Shown here: positions 1 through 6,093 of the stretch, piece after piece
Layout of the letters: each line of letters begins with the position of its first letter
Position numbering within the stretch: the first letter of the stretch is position 1
Source: Fibrobacter sp.
GTDB lineage: Bacteria > Fibrobacterota > Fibrobacteria > Fibrobacterales > Fibrobacteraceae
Length of the DNA: 18,980 nt
NCBI GenBank assembly: GCA_017520105.1
Contig: JAFWRL010000194.1
Location: 1-18,980, forward strand
Reading direction: 5' to 3'
Notes under the pieces: model-generated
The model's database searches: none
What the model was told of the DNA's origin: nothing
The model's input: the letters and a program-made list of their open reading frames with translations, nothing else
Made by a program: the position numbers and the translations under genes

Positions 1-41
1 ATCGCCCCGGCCGTAATTAAGACCAGTTTCTTTAGGGTCAT
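1..41 (-). CDS. N-terminus of a secreted protein, cut by the window edge
   Basis: An ATG (reverse complement of 39-41) opens a leftward frame that reads MTLKKLVLITAGA before the window ends. Two lysines followed by a hydrophobic run is the beginning of a signal peptide, so the product is probably exported. A GGAG lies about 12 nt upstream of the ATG, farther than usual, so the start is plausible but not proven. With only 13 residues visible no family can be named. It lies downstream of, and in the same direction as, the Hc1-like gene, across 187 bp of AT-rich sequence. Confidence 0.45.
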   Translation of the reverse strand, partial: MTLKKLVLITAGA

Positions 42-91
42 ACTGCTACGTTTCTCCAATCATAGAACACTTAAATTCGTTAAACATACGC

Positions 92-106
92 TTGCCAGTT
101 TGGCAA
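92..106. repeat. Short inverted repeat TTGCCA-GTT-TGGCAA
   Basis: Two perfect 6-bp arms (92-97 and 101-106) flank a 3-nt centre, about 50 bp upstream of the leftward gene at the edge. The symmetry and position would suit a small operator for a dimeric regulator. A chance palindrome is equally possible. Confidence 0.25.
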
Positions 107-228
107 ACACAAAACCCATGTGGGAATATACCTTCAAAAATGACTTTAGTCAAATGATTTTCTTCAAAAAACGCCATTTTTCGTGTAAAAAAAAACACAG
201 GTATAGCCTTTTAGGGAAAATTTATCTG

Positions 229-429
229 TCAGTCCTCGCTACGAAGACCGTCCTTCTCCTCCTCCTTCTTTGCACCTTGAATTGAAACACGGATTTCTTG
301 GCAGGTTTTTTTGATACTCTGCAAGACCTTGCGGGCACGCGTGCCAGCTGACTTGTTACCGCGTTCGAACTTTTCATATTCGCGCTTGAAATTTTCGATT
401 TCTTGTTCAAGATCGTTCACTAAACTCAT
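229..429 (-). CDS. Histone H1-like (Hc1-type) small protein
   Basis: 66-residue protein starting MSLVNDLEQEIENF. The start is the ATG at 427-429, which has GGAG seven nt upstream; the frame stays open to 543, but the extra 38 residues have no ribosome site and do not fit the family. The centre reads YEKFERGNKSAGTRARKVLQ and continues with IKKTCQEIR. This is the hallmark of the short Hc1 / histone H1-like proteins of Bacteroidota and Chlamydiae: an acidic coiled-coil start, then GNKxAGTRARKxLQ, then a KK..xEIR helix. The tail is strongly charged (KKEEEKDGLRSED). Hc1 of Chlamydia condenses DNA; the role of these short non-chlamydial homologues is not established, though nucleoid association is the usual guess. 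It follows mqnD in the same direction but is separated from it by 126 bp, so it may have its own promoter. Confidence 0.8.
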   Translation of the reverse strand: MSLVNDLEQEIENFKREYEKFERGNKSAGTRARKVLQSIKKTCQEIRVSIQGAKKEEEKDGLRSED

Positions 430-555
430 AAGCAAACTCCAAAAAAAGATGCTTTTTGGAAAATAAATAAAGTTTTTGCTAAAAATTCGCCGTTTTGCAA
501 AATTACGTTTACGTTTACAAACTATTACATAGGTTTTGGACAAGTCAACAACTTA

Positions 556-1347
556 TTAACAGTGTGATAACCGCCACAGATTCTCAAGAGCCCTCCAACC
601 CGCCTCTCCGACATTTTCGGAGAAATCGTTCACGAACATTGCGATGTGAGACTTGATGACTTCTTCGTCATCGATTTGCGCTTTTTCGACGATAAAAGGG
701 GTCACCGGATTATTTCTCTGGCGCGCTACCCGCAGGCTGCGACGAATTTCATTCTCGACTGATTCGATAGTCGCAAAACCAAGTTCCTTCCGAGCAACCG
801 CAATACCAAGCGGAATCGGGACCCCGGTCTCCTGCTCCCAGAAAGCGCCTAAATCCTGCAACAGGTGAAGCCCATCGCGTTTCCACGTAAAACGGTGTTC
901 GTGGATGGTAACGCCCTGAGGAACGCTTTTGTTCAGCAACCCCTGATAGACCTCGTTAAACAGCGCATATTGCAATTTAGGTGCATCCTTATAGCAACGG
1001 GAATACCAGAACTTAAAAAGGAGCGCTGCTGTCGTATTCGCGCCAGGGAGCGTCGTCGGAAGCGCCGGGTCGAACGCATTCCCTGATGAAGAGAGCAAAA
1101 GCGGGCCGCAACCGTAGCCGATAGCGCCTCCGCAACCGAGGCAGCGATATGCTTCGGCAATTTGCGGATAGACTTGCGCACTGATTTTAGCGACATCCAG
1201 TTCACCGCGCAGCACCATTTCGTTAAGAGTTTGCACGTCTGCGTACGTGACCTTCCATTCGAACGGAGAGTTTTCAAGCCCGCGAATCAAGGCTTCGTAA
1301 ATGAAGGTGTCGTTAGGGCAAGTGGAAATACCGAGAGAGAGTTGCAT
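556..1347 (-). CDS. mqnD: 1,4-dihydroxy-6-naphthoate synthase (MqnD)
   Basis: 263 residues, close to the usual MqnD length of about 270-280. MqnD acts in the futalosine pathway to menaquinone, converting cyclic de-hypoxanthinyl futalosine to 1,4-dihydroxy-6-naphthoate in the cytoplasm. Its N-terminus LGISTCPNDTFIYEAL is the family signature (S-x-CPNDTF), and the fold is that of periplasmic binding proteins (MqnA/MqnD). The next conserved block, VQTLNEMVLRGELDVAKIS, and the later GIPLGIA-type stretch (GVPIPLGIAVARKELG) also match. The ATG at 1345-1347 places the signature at residues 6-14, as in other MqnD proteins. No Shine-Dalgarno sequence precedes it: a heptanucleotide repeat starts 5 nt upstream. 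mqnB lies upstream across a 162-bp repeat-bearing spacer. MqnA, MqnC and MqnE are not in the window. Confidence 0.92.
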   Translation of the reverse strand: MQLSLGISTCPNDTFIYEALIRGLENSPFEWKVTYADVQTLNEMVLRGELDVAKISAQVYPQIAEAYRCLGCGGAIGYGCGPLLLSSSGNAFDPALPTTLPGANTTAALLFKFWYSRCYKDAPKLQYALFNEVYQGLLNKSVPQGVTIHEHRFTWKRDGLHLLQDLGAFWEQETGVPIPLGIAVARKELGFATIESVENEIRRSLRVARQRNNPVTPFIVEKAQIDDEEVIKSHIAMFVNDFSENVGEAGWRALENLWRLSHC

Positions 1348-1351
1348 ATGT

Positions 1352-1382
1352 AGTAGGAAGTTGGAAGTAGGAAGTTGGAAGT
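1352..1382. repeat. Heptanucleotide array A (AGTAGGA / AGTTGGA)
   Basis: Four exact 7-nt units alternate AGTAGGA, AGTTGGA, AGTAGGA, AGTTGGA (1352-1379) and run into a partial AGTA. The array ends 5 nt before the mqnD start codon and occupies the place where a ribosome-binding site would be. The unit AGTAGGA recurs in the array beside yqeY. Confidence 0.85.
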
Positions 1383-1509
1383 AAATTTAACTGGATTGAC
1401 GCTTTGCGTCCAAGGCTTCGGCTCAGAAATAGGTCTGCAAGCAACCTGCTTCATTCGCCTTGCTCTCGTTTCTTCGGGCTACGCCCTCAGAATGACGTCA
1501 AAAAGAGGC
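1383..1509. other. Non-coding spacer resembling an interspersed repeat
   Basis: 127 bp between mqnD and mqnB with no credible frame. It contains a small GGGC-TAC-GCCC stem (1476-1486) followed by CTCAGAATGACGTC. The reverse complement, GTCATTCTGAGGGCG..., resembles the GTCATTCTGAGC-type sequences that are repeated between genes in many bacterial genomes; this resemblance is from memory and not verified here. The segment joins directly onto heptamer array A. Confidence 0.4.
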
Positions 1510-2217
1510 TTAAAAAGACGTAAAAGCAGCACGAAGAGCTGCGAGAGCATCAGCGATGCGCCAGGTGGACTTGTCGCGGGTGGTAGCCAAATTGCTCACG
1601 GCACGGACTTCGAAGCAGGGCATGCCAAATGCATGGCAAACGGAAAAGCAGGCGGCCCCTTCCATCGATTCCACATCGACATCGAAGTTCTGGACACGTT
1701 CCGATGCCATGGCGGCCGTTCCCGTACAACAATTAACGCTAAGCCCGGCAACGGACTTTAAATTCGAAAGCCAGGCAGGAACATAACGAAGCGGCGAAGA
1801 CTCGTAAACTTGCACGGAATTGCTCAAATCTTGCGAACTCGCAGCGTTGCAAACTTTGTGCCAAGGCGTAAACGAACCATCCCGTTCGGCAACGCCCAAA
1901 TCACCAATCCTCTCGGAATCCACACGAACAACATCACCAATGTTCAAGGAACGGCCAGGATAGGCGCCGCAAATACCGGCAAGAACAACATGCGTAAATG
2001 GGCCCTCAGCAGAAAATCGAGAAAGCAATAGAGATAAGTTTGTTGCAAGCTCAAGCAAGCCAACGCCTAGAACAACCGCAAAGCCTCGGTCTCCAGCCAA
2101 TTCAACGATTTCACCTAAACGAAGATTTTTTTGAACAAAAGACTTGCATTCCGGGAACGTTCCGAAAAATTCCACATTTGACGCAAAGGCAAACAAAGGA
2201 ACAAAACGTTCATCCAT
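1510..2217 (-). CDS. mqnB: Futalosine hydrolase (MqnB)
   Basis: 235 residues of the nucleoside phosphorylase / MTA-SAH nucleosidase superfamily. MqnB cleaves futalosine to dehypoxanthine futalosine plus hypoxanthine in the menaquinone pathway. Motifs seen: GVGLLELATNL (51-61), AGICGAYPG (80-88), which shapes the base-binding pocket, and VESMEGAACFSVCHAFGMP (182-200), in which SMEGAA carries the ribose-binding Met-Glu pair. The closing VRAVSNLATTRD is the family's catalytic-loop region. SMEGAA followed by FEVRAVSN separates MqnB from ordinary MTA/SAH nucleosidases, and mqnD next door supports the choice. The ATG at 2215-2217 is 11 bp after the sugar-kinase stop, so the two genes are probably co-transcribed from the tyrS side. 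Confidence 0.9.
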   Translation of the reverse strand: MDERFVPLFAFASNVEFFGTFPECKSFVQKNLRLGEIVELAGDRGFAVVLGVGLLELATNLSLLLSRFSAEGPFTHVVLAGICGAYPGRSLNIGDVVRVDSERIGDLGVAERDGSFTPWHKVCNAASSQDLSNSVQVYESSPLRYVPAWLSNLKSVAGLSVNCCTGTAAMASERVQNFDVDVESMEGAACFSVCHAFGMPCFEVRAVSNLATTRDKSTWRIADALAALRAAFTSF

Positions 2218-2228
2218 CAGCGAGGCCT

Positions 2229-3185
2229 TTATTCGAGGCGTTCAACCTTTGTCGCCAGTTCATTTTCGAGCTCGACAACGCGGTCCATACTCAAGTTCCA
2301 CGGACGTTCGACTTCACAACGGGCACAAGCGACAGCGGTTGCCTTGGCCAAGCAGCTTTCAAAGCTGAGTCCCTGGTCACAAGCATAAAGCCAACCGGCA
2401 AAGAAAGAATCTCCGGCGCCAATATCGTTTTTCACATTGATTGCAGCAGGCTGCAACTGGATACCTTGGAACTTCTTTTCGACCAGGCGGAACGCACGGA
2501 CAGGAGAATCCTCATCGGTCACCACGAGGTTCTTGATGGGAAGGCGTTCAAGGACAGCCATAGCCGTCATCTTCCAGAACTGCGGGCTAGACTTTACAAG
2601 CGGAATGCTCATGCGCTCCAGCAACTTGCAATATTCCGACATGTTTATCTTGAGAAGTTCGACGCCTTTCTCGAGGAGTCCATCGATTTCGTCAATAGCA
2701 TCGACAAAGACATGCTTGCCGTTAAAGTCAAGATCGTTGAACATCCTCACGTCAAAGCCCTGCGGGAACGTGCCGCAAAGAGCCACATACTGCGTTGAAT
2801 CCCAATGGTCAATCAACGTTTGTGCAAAATCATCGTTCTCGGACGAAGCGAGAGACGGCGACGGTTCCACAAGTTCCGTGGTATCTCCATTACAGGCAAT
2901 CGTCGTGCAGATGCGGGTATTCTCGCGAATCCAAACCGGGACCTGCTGAATGCCGCAGACCGAAAGTTCGTCAAAGATTTTCTCGCCGTTCCCGGCACCG
3001 AGGAAGTGCATCAGACGAGGAGTTCCTCCCAGCAGTTGCAAAACACGGCAGCAGTTGATTCCCTTGCCCGACGCATATTCCTTGACTTTGGATATGCGAT
3101 GGACTTCTCCCGGAACAAACTTGTCCAAGAAGAAGACTCTCTGCCATGCGGGATTGAGACCGAGAACTAAGATTTCGCGAGACAT
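2229..3185 (-). CDS. PfkB-family sugar kinase, 1-phosphofructokinase-like
   Basis: 318 residues, the usual length for the FruK/LacC branch of the ribokinase superfamily, which phosphorylates sugar phosphates such as fructose-1-phosphate or tagatose-6-phosphate. The N-terminus ILVLGLNPAWQRVFFLDKF fits this branch (xLNPAxD...), with W-Q replacing the more common I-D. The first PfkB signature is present as YASGKGINCCRVLQLLG (37-53). The ATP-site / catalytic signature is NDIGAGDSFFAGWL (253-266), with Asp259 as the expected catalytic base. The usual KPN..E element appears as KINMSE (179-184). The substrate cannot be fixed from sequence: no fructose PTS or fruR gene is nearby. It starts 8 bp after the tyrS stop and ends 11 bp before mqnB, so it sits inside that probable operon. 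Confidence 0.82.
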   Translation of the reverse strand: MSREILVLGLNPAWQRVFFLDKFVPGEVHRISKVKEYASGKGINCCRVLQLLGGTPRLMHFLGAGNGEKIFDELSVCGIQQVPVWIRENTRICTTIACNGDTTELVEPSPSLASSENDDFAQTLIDHWDSTQYVALCGTFPQGFDVRMFNDLDFNGKHVFVDAIDEIDGLLEKGVELLKINMSEYCKLLERMSIPLVKSSPQFWKMTAMAVLERLPIKNLVVTDEDSPVRAFRLVEKKFQGIQLQPAAINVKNDIGAGDSFFAGWLYACDQGLSFESCLAKATAVACARCEVERPWNLSMDRVVELENELATKVERLE

Positions 3186-3193
3186 AAGACGCC

Positions 3194-4411
3194 TTAGAAA
3201 TTCACCTTGTAGAACTTGCGCTTGCCCACCTGGACCACCAGTTGGTCGCCGCCCTTGATTTCAATCTGGGACTGCGGGTCGGCAAGTTTTTCGCCGCCAA
3301 TTTTCACACCGCCGTTCTGCACCATGCGGCGTGCTTCGCCCTTAGAGGCGAAGGCCTTGATTTCTACAAGCAGGTCGAGCGCTCCGTAGGTGCCGGGAGC
3401 CACGCTGCATTCGGCAGCATCGCTCGGGATGGCGTTACCGCTGTGGATTTCACGTTCCTTGGCGGCGGCGGCCTCGGCGGCTTCTGCGCCGTAGTATTGC
3501 GTCACGATATCGATGGCGAGGCGATGCTTCGCATCGTTGGGGTTCATCTTGCCTGCGGCGATGTCAGCCATCATCTGCTTGATTTCTGCAAGCGGGATGT
3601 TGGTGAGAAGTTCGAACCAGTTCTCGACGATGCTGTCGGCGAGGCTGTAAATCTTGTGGTACATCACGTCGGCGGGCTCGTTCAGGCCCACGTAGTTGCC
3701 GATGGACTTACTCATCTTGACCTTGCCGTCGGTACCGAGGAGAATCGGCATAAAGAGACCGATTTGCGGTTCCATGCCTTCGAAAAGTTGCAAGTCGCGA
3801 CCGCGAAGCACATTGAACTTCTGGTCGGTTCCTCCCAGTTCCACATCGCTCTGGATGGCGACGGAATCGTAGCCCTGCATCATCGGGTACATGAATTCGT
3901 GCAAGCTAATAGGCGTATTTGCCGTATAGCGGTTGTGGAAGTCTTCGCGTTCGAGCATCTGGGCCACGGTGAACTGGCCCATGAGTTCAGTCACCTTGCT
4001 GAACGGGAGCTTACTGAACCATTCGCCGTTGTAGTGAATTTCCACCTGGTCGCGGCGGACCACCTTGAAGAACTGTTCCTGGTATTCCTTTGCGTTTTCG
4101 AGCACTTGTTCATGGCTGAGGCGAGGACGGGCCTTGTTGCGGCCGCTGGGGTCGCCAATCTGTGCCGTGTAGTCGCCCACGATGAGCACGACGGTGTGTC
4201 CCAAATCCTGGAACTGGCGGAGCTTGCGCATCACGACCGTGTGGCCGAAGTGAACATCCGGAGCCGTTGGATCCACGCCCATCTTGATACGGAGAGGCTT
4301 GCCCGTCTCGTAGGACTTCTGGAGTTTCTTTTCGAGTTCATCTTGCGGCACGATATCAACGACGCCGCGCATCAAAATTTCAAGCTGTTCTTTAACAGGA
4401 CGGAATTGCAT
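3194..4411 (-). CDS. tyrS: Tyrosyl-tRNA synthetase
   Basis: 405-residue class I aminoacyl-tRNA synthetase that charges tRNA-Tyr with tyrosine. The Rossmann-fold catalytic domain carries the HIGH-type motif HFGHT (54-58), the IGDPSGR element (85-91), the tyrosine-site segment MQGYDSVAIQSDVELGGTDQ (178-197), and KMSKS (232-236). The KMSKS spelling puts it in the TyrZ-like group rather than the E. coli TyrS (KFGKT) group. The C-terminal ~65 residues (KAFASKGEARRMVQNGGVKI...) form an S4 RNA-binding domain. The start ATG (4409-4411) gives MQFRPVKEQLEILMRG, the expected N-terminus. It is the first gene of the leftward block tyrS-pfkB-like-mqnB. Heptamer array B begins 16 bp upstream of the start codon. 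Confidence 0.96.
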   Translation of the reverse strand: MQFRPVKEQLEILMRGVVDIVPQDELEKKLQKSYETGKPLRIKMGVDPTAPDVHFGHTVVMRKLRQFQDLGHTVVLIVGDYTAQIGDPSGRNKARPRLSHEQVLENAKEYQEQFFKVVRRDQVEIHYNGEWFSKLPFSKVTELMGQFTVAQMLEREDFHNRYTANTPISLHEFMYPMMQGYDSVAIQSDVELGGTDQKFNVLRGRDLQLFEGMEPQIGLFMPILLGTDGKVKMSKSIGNYVGLNEPADVMYHKIYSLADSIVENWFELLTNIPLAEIKQMMADIAAGKMNPNDAKHRLAIDIVTQYYGAEAAEAAAAKEREIHSGNAIPSDAAECSVAPGTYGALDLLVEIKAFASKGEARRMVQNGGVKIGGEKLADPQSQIEIKGGDQLVVQVGKRKFYKVNF

Positions 4412-4426
4412 TTTAGGTATTATGTA

Positions 4427-4454
4427 AGTGGTTAGTGGTTGGTGGTTAGTGGTT
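4427..4454. repeat. Heptanucleotide array B (AGTGGTT)
   Basis: Four 7-nt units AGTGGTT, AGTGGTT, GGTGGTT, AGTGGTT with one substitution, then a truncated AGG. It lies in the tyrS leader. The rest of the 272-bp spacer to 4683 is AT-rich, contains no credible gene, and must hold the divergent promoters of tyrS and the plus-strand outer-membrane genes. Confidence 0.85.
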
Positions 4455-4486
4455 AGGGAAATTACAAGTTTAAACCGCTAATCACT
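4441..4486 (+). repeat. Long stem-loop built from direct and inverted heptamers
   Basis: Two units of array B (4441-4454) are complementary to an inverted pair of related units at 4473-4486 (reverse complement AGTGATT AGCGGTT). As plus-strand RNA this gives 14 consecutive pairs including three G-U wobbles, around an 18-nt loop. On the tyrS-sense strand the three wobbles become A-C mismatches. Confidence 0.5.
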
Positions 4487-4683
4487 GGAAGCCCATGTAG
4501 AAGGAATGGATAATCATAACGGGGGTAAAGATAGTAATTTGGGAACGGAGCGTAAAATTTAAGGAATAGCAGGCGCGAATACAGTGCATAAAAAAAACGG
4601 CGTATCGTTAATTTTATTTTACTACCATAAAATTCATTATTTTATTAATATTTCGCCATCAATTATATAAACAGGAAAAACAA

Positions 4684-5301
4684 ATGAAAAAGATCCTTTT
4701 AATTTTCGCCATCGCAGCAAGTTACGCATTCGCTATTTCCGCACCGAGAACCCATGACGGTTTCTTCTTGAACGCCACGATGGGCCTTGGATATTCTTCA
4801 TTCACTGAAGAAGTCTCCGGAGTCCGTGCTAAGCTGACATGCGAAGGGATTGCCTATGATACCGGCTTAAAAATTGGCGGAGCCATTACTCCAAACTTCA
4901 TTCTGCACGGAACAATTGGCGTCGACATTCTTTTCTCTGATCTTAAAGCTTCCTCTGGATATGAAAAAGCAACTTTAAAACATGATGGTTTCAACATCGT
5001 CATGATTGGCGCTGGCTTCACCTATTATTTCCTGCCACAAGACAACATCTATGCGAGCGCCTCTATTGGCGCAACCGATTATAGCATCACCATCAATGGC
5101 GACGATCTCAGTTTTACTGACCTTGACGCAGGCTTGGGTTTCAACATCACGCTTGGAAAAGAATGGTGGATGAACAGCGAACTTGGTCTAGGTATAGCAT
5201 TCTCATACACCCACAACTCTGCAGACGGCAAAGTCCGTGATTATAAAATTGAAGCAAGCAACAACACATTCGCCCTCGTAGCATCCTTGACTTTCAACTA
5301 A
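4684..5301 (+). CDS. Outer-membrane beta-barrel protein (tandem paralogue 1)
   Basis: 205 residues. MKKILLIFAIAASYAFAISA is a clear Sec signal peptide, with cleavage probably after the first Ala-rich stretch and before APRTHDGFFL. The mature part is made of alternating amphipathic strands rich in Gly and aromatic residues (MGLGYSS, GLKIGGAI, FILHGTIGVDI, IGAGFTYYF, YASASIGATDY, GLGFNITLGKEWW, LGLGIAFSYTH) and ends in FALVASLTFN, as expected for an eight-strand barrel. The THDGFFL start and GKEWW.N.ELG block are shared with the next gene. AGGAAA lies before the ATG. Molecular function is unknown: it could be a small OmpA/OmpX-like porin or adhesin. Confidence 0.8.
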   Translation: MKKILLIFAIAASYAFAISAPRTHDGFFLNATMGLGYSSFTEEVSGVRAKLTCEGIAYDTGLKIGGAITPNFILHGTIGVDILFSDLKASSGYEKATLKHDGFNIVMIGAGFTYYFLPQDNIYASASIGATDYSITINGDDLSFTDLDAGLGFNITLGKEWWMNSELGLGIAFSYTHNSADGKVRDYKIEASNNTFALVASLTFN

Positions 5302-5320
5302 TCATTAGATAAAATTTCTA

Positions 5321-5356
5321 AAAATGCCTCTGTGTTAAACATGGAGGCATTTTTTT
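5321..5356 (+). terminator. Rho-independent terminator between the two barrel genes
   Basis: AAAATGCCTC (5321-5330) pairs perfectly with GAGGCATTTT (5344-5353) around a 13-nt loop, followed by a run of T to 5356. It begins 20 bp after the stop of the first barrel gene, so the second gene probably depends on read-through or a promoter of its own in the short remaining gap. Confidence 0.85.
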
Positions 5357-5392
5357 ACCGGTCCATTGAATTTATACAAAAGGAGCCCAATC

Positions 5393-6019
5393 ATGAAGAA
5401 ATTTCTTTTATTCATAGCCTTGGCTGTGAGTTGCGCACTCGCCACATCGGCCCCCAAGACCCACGACGGATTCTTTCTCAGTGGCACTTTCGGATTCGGT
5501 TTCGGAAGTTTCCTGAACGAATTCCAAGCAAACGGTGTCAAAATGGAGAGCAAAGGCGCCCAATTCGAAACAGGACTTAAAATTGGCGGAGCCATTATCC
5601 AAAACTTTATTTTGCACGGGACTATAGATATAAATGGCATATTTGATGACATTAGATTTTCCGACAAGAGCGGCAACGAATCAACATTGACAATCGGTAA
5701 CAACAAATCATTCAGAAGTATCTTTTTAGGAGCCGGCATTACGTATTATGTTCCCGGTGCGGCCAACGTTTTTTTCAGCGCATCAGCCGGCATATCCGAT
5801 TATACCGAAATATGCGTCATGGGCGAAATCGTTACCAATTACGACCCTAACTTTAGCTTTAACCTATCAGCAGGTAAAGAATGGTGGGTAAATAACGAAT
5901 TGGGTATCGGTGTCGCACTTTCGTTCAACCACTATTCTGCAAAGAGCAAAATTTTCGATTATGAAGGCAAGGTCTCTTTCAATTCGATTTCAGCCGTAGC
6001 AACGTTTACATTCAACTAA
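5393..6019 (+). CDS. Outer-membrane beta-barrel protein (tandem paralogue 2)
   Basis: 208 residues from the ATG at 5393, which has AAAGGAG directly upstream and gives a textbook signal peptide (MKKFLLFIALAVSCALATSA). An in-frame start 27 nt earlier would put MNLYKRSPI in front and is less likely. It is clearly a duplicate of the preceding gene. Shared blocks are SAP.THDGFFL, TGLKIGGAI.xNFILHGTI, GAG.TYY, SAS.G..DY, GKEWW.N.ELG.G.A.S..HYSA/HNSA and a final F.FN strand; the loops between strands differ most, as expected for surface-exposed parts. No function can be assigned. The CDS is followed by 74 bp without an obvious strong terminator before the convergent regulator gene. Confidence 0.8.
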   Translation: MKKFLLFIALAVSCALATSAPKTHDGFFLSGTFGFGFGSFLNEFQANGVKMESKGAQFETGLKIGGAIIQNFILHGTIDINGIFDDIRFSDKSGNESTLTIGNNKSFRSIFLGAGITYYVPGAANVFFSASAGISDYTEICVMGEIVTNYDPNFSFNLSAGKEWWVNNELGIGVALSFNHYSAKSKIFDYEGKVSFNSISAVATFTFN

Positions 6020-6093
6020 TCCTCAAAAAACAGGAAAAAACTCACAGTTCTAGAATCGCCAAAACAACAGCAGTCGATATCGCAATTTGCGAC

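Noticed and set aside
229..543. 104-residue version of the Hc1-like protein starting at 543
   Set aside because: The additional N-terminus (rich in Lys, Phe and Arg) is unlike the family, and the internal ATG at 429 has a well-spaced GGAG.
1352..1382. CRISPR array as an explanation of the short repeats
   Set aside because: Units are 7 nt with no spacers between them and no cas genes are present, so none of the heptamer arrays is a CRISPR.
1998..2798. 266-residue plus-strand frame across mqnB and the sugar kinase
   Set aside because: It crosses two real genes in antisense and has no recognisable protein features.
3242..4435. 397-residue open frame on the plus strand opposite tyrS
   Set aside because: It is the antisense of a certain tyrS gene. 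Its His/Val/Leu-rich composition comes from reading tyrS codons backwards, and it has no ribosome site or family resemblance.
4412..4683. T-box or other riboswitch controlling tyrS
   Set aside because: No T-box core or specifier arrangement is seen on the tyrS-sense strand. The only strong structure is built from heptamer repeats and pairs better on the opposite strand.
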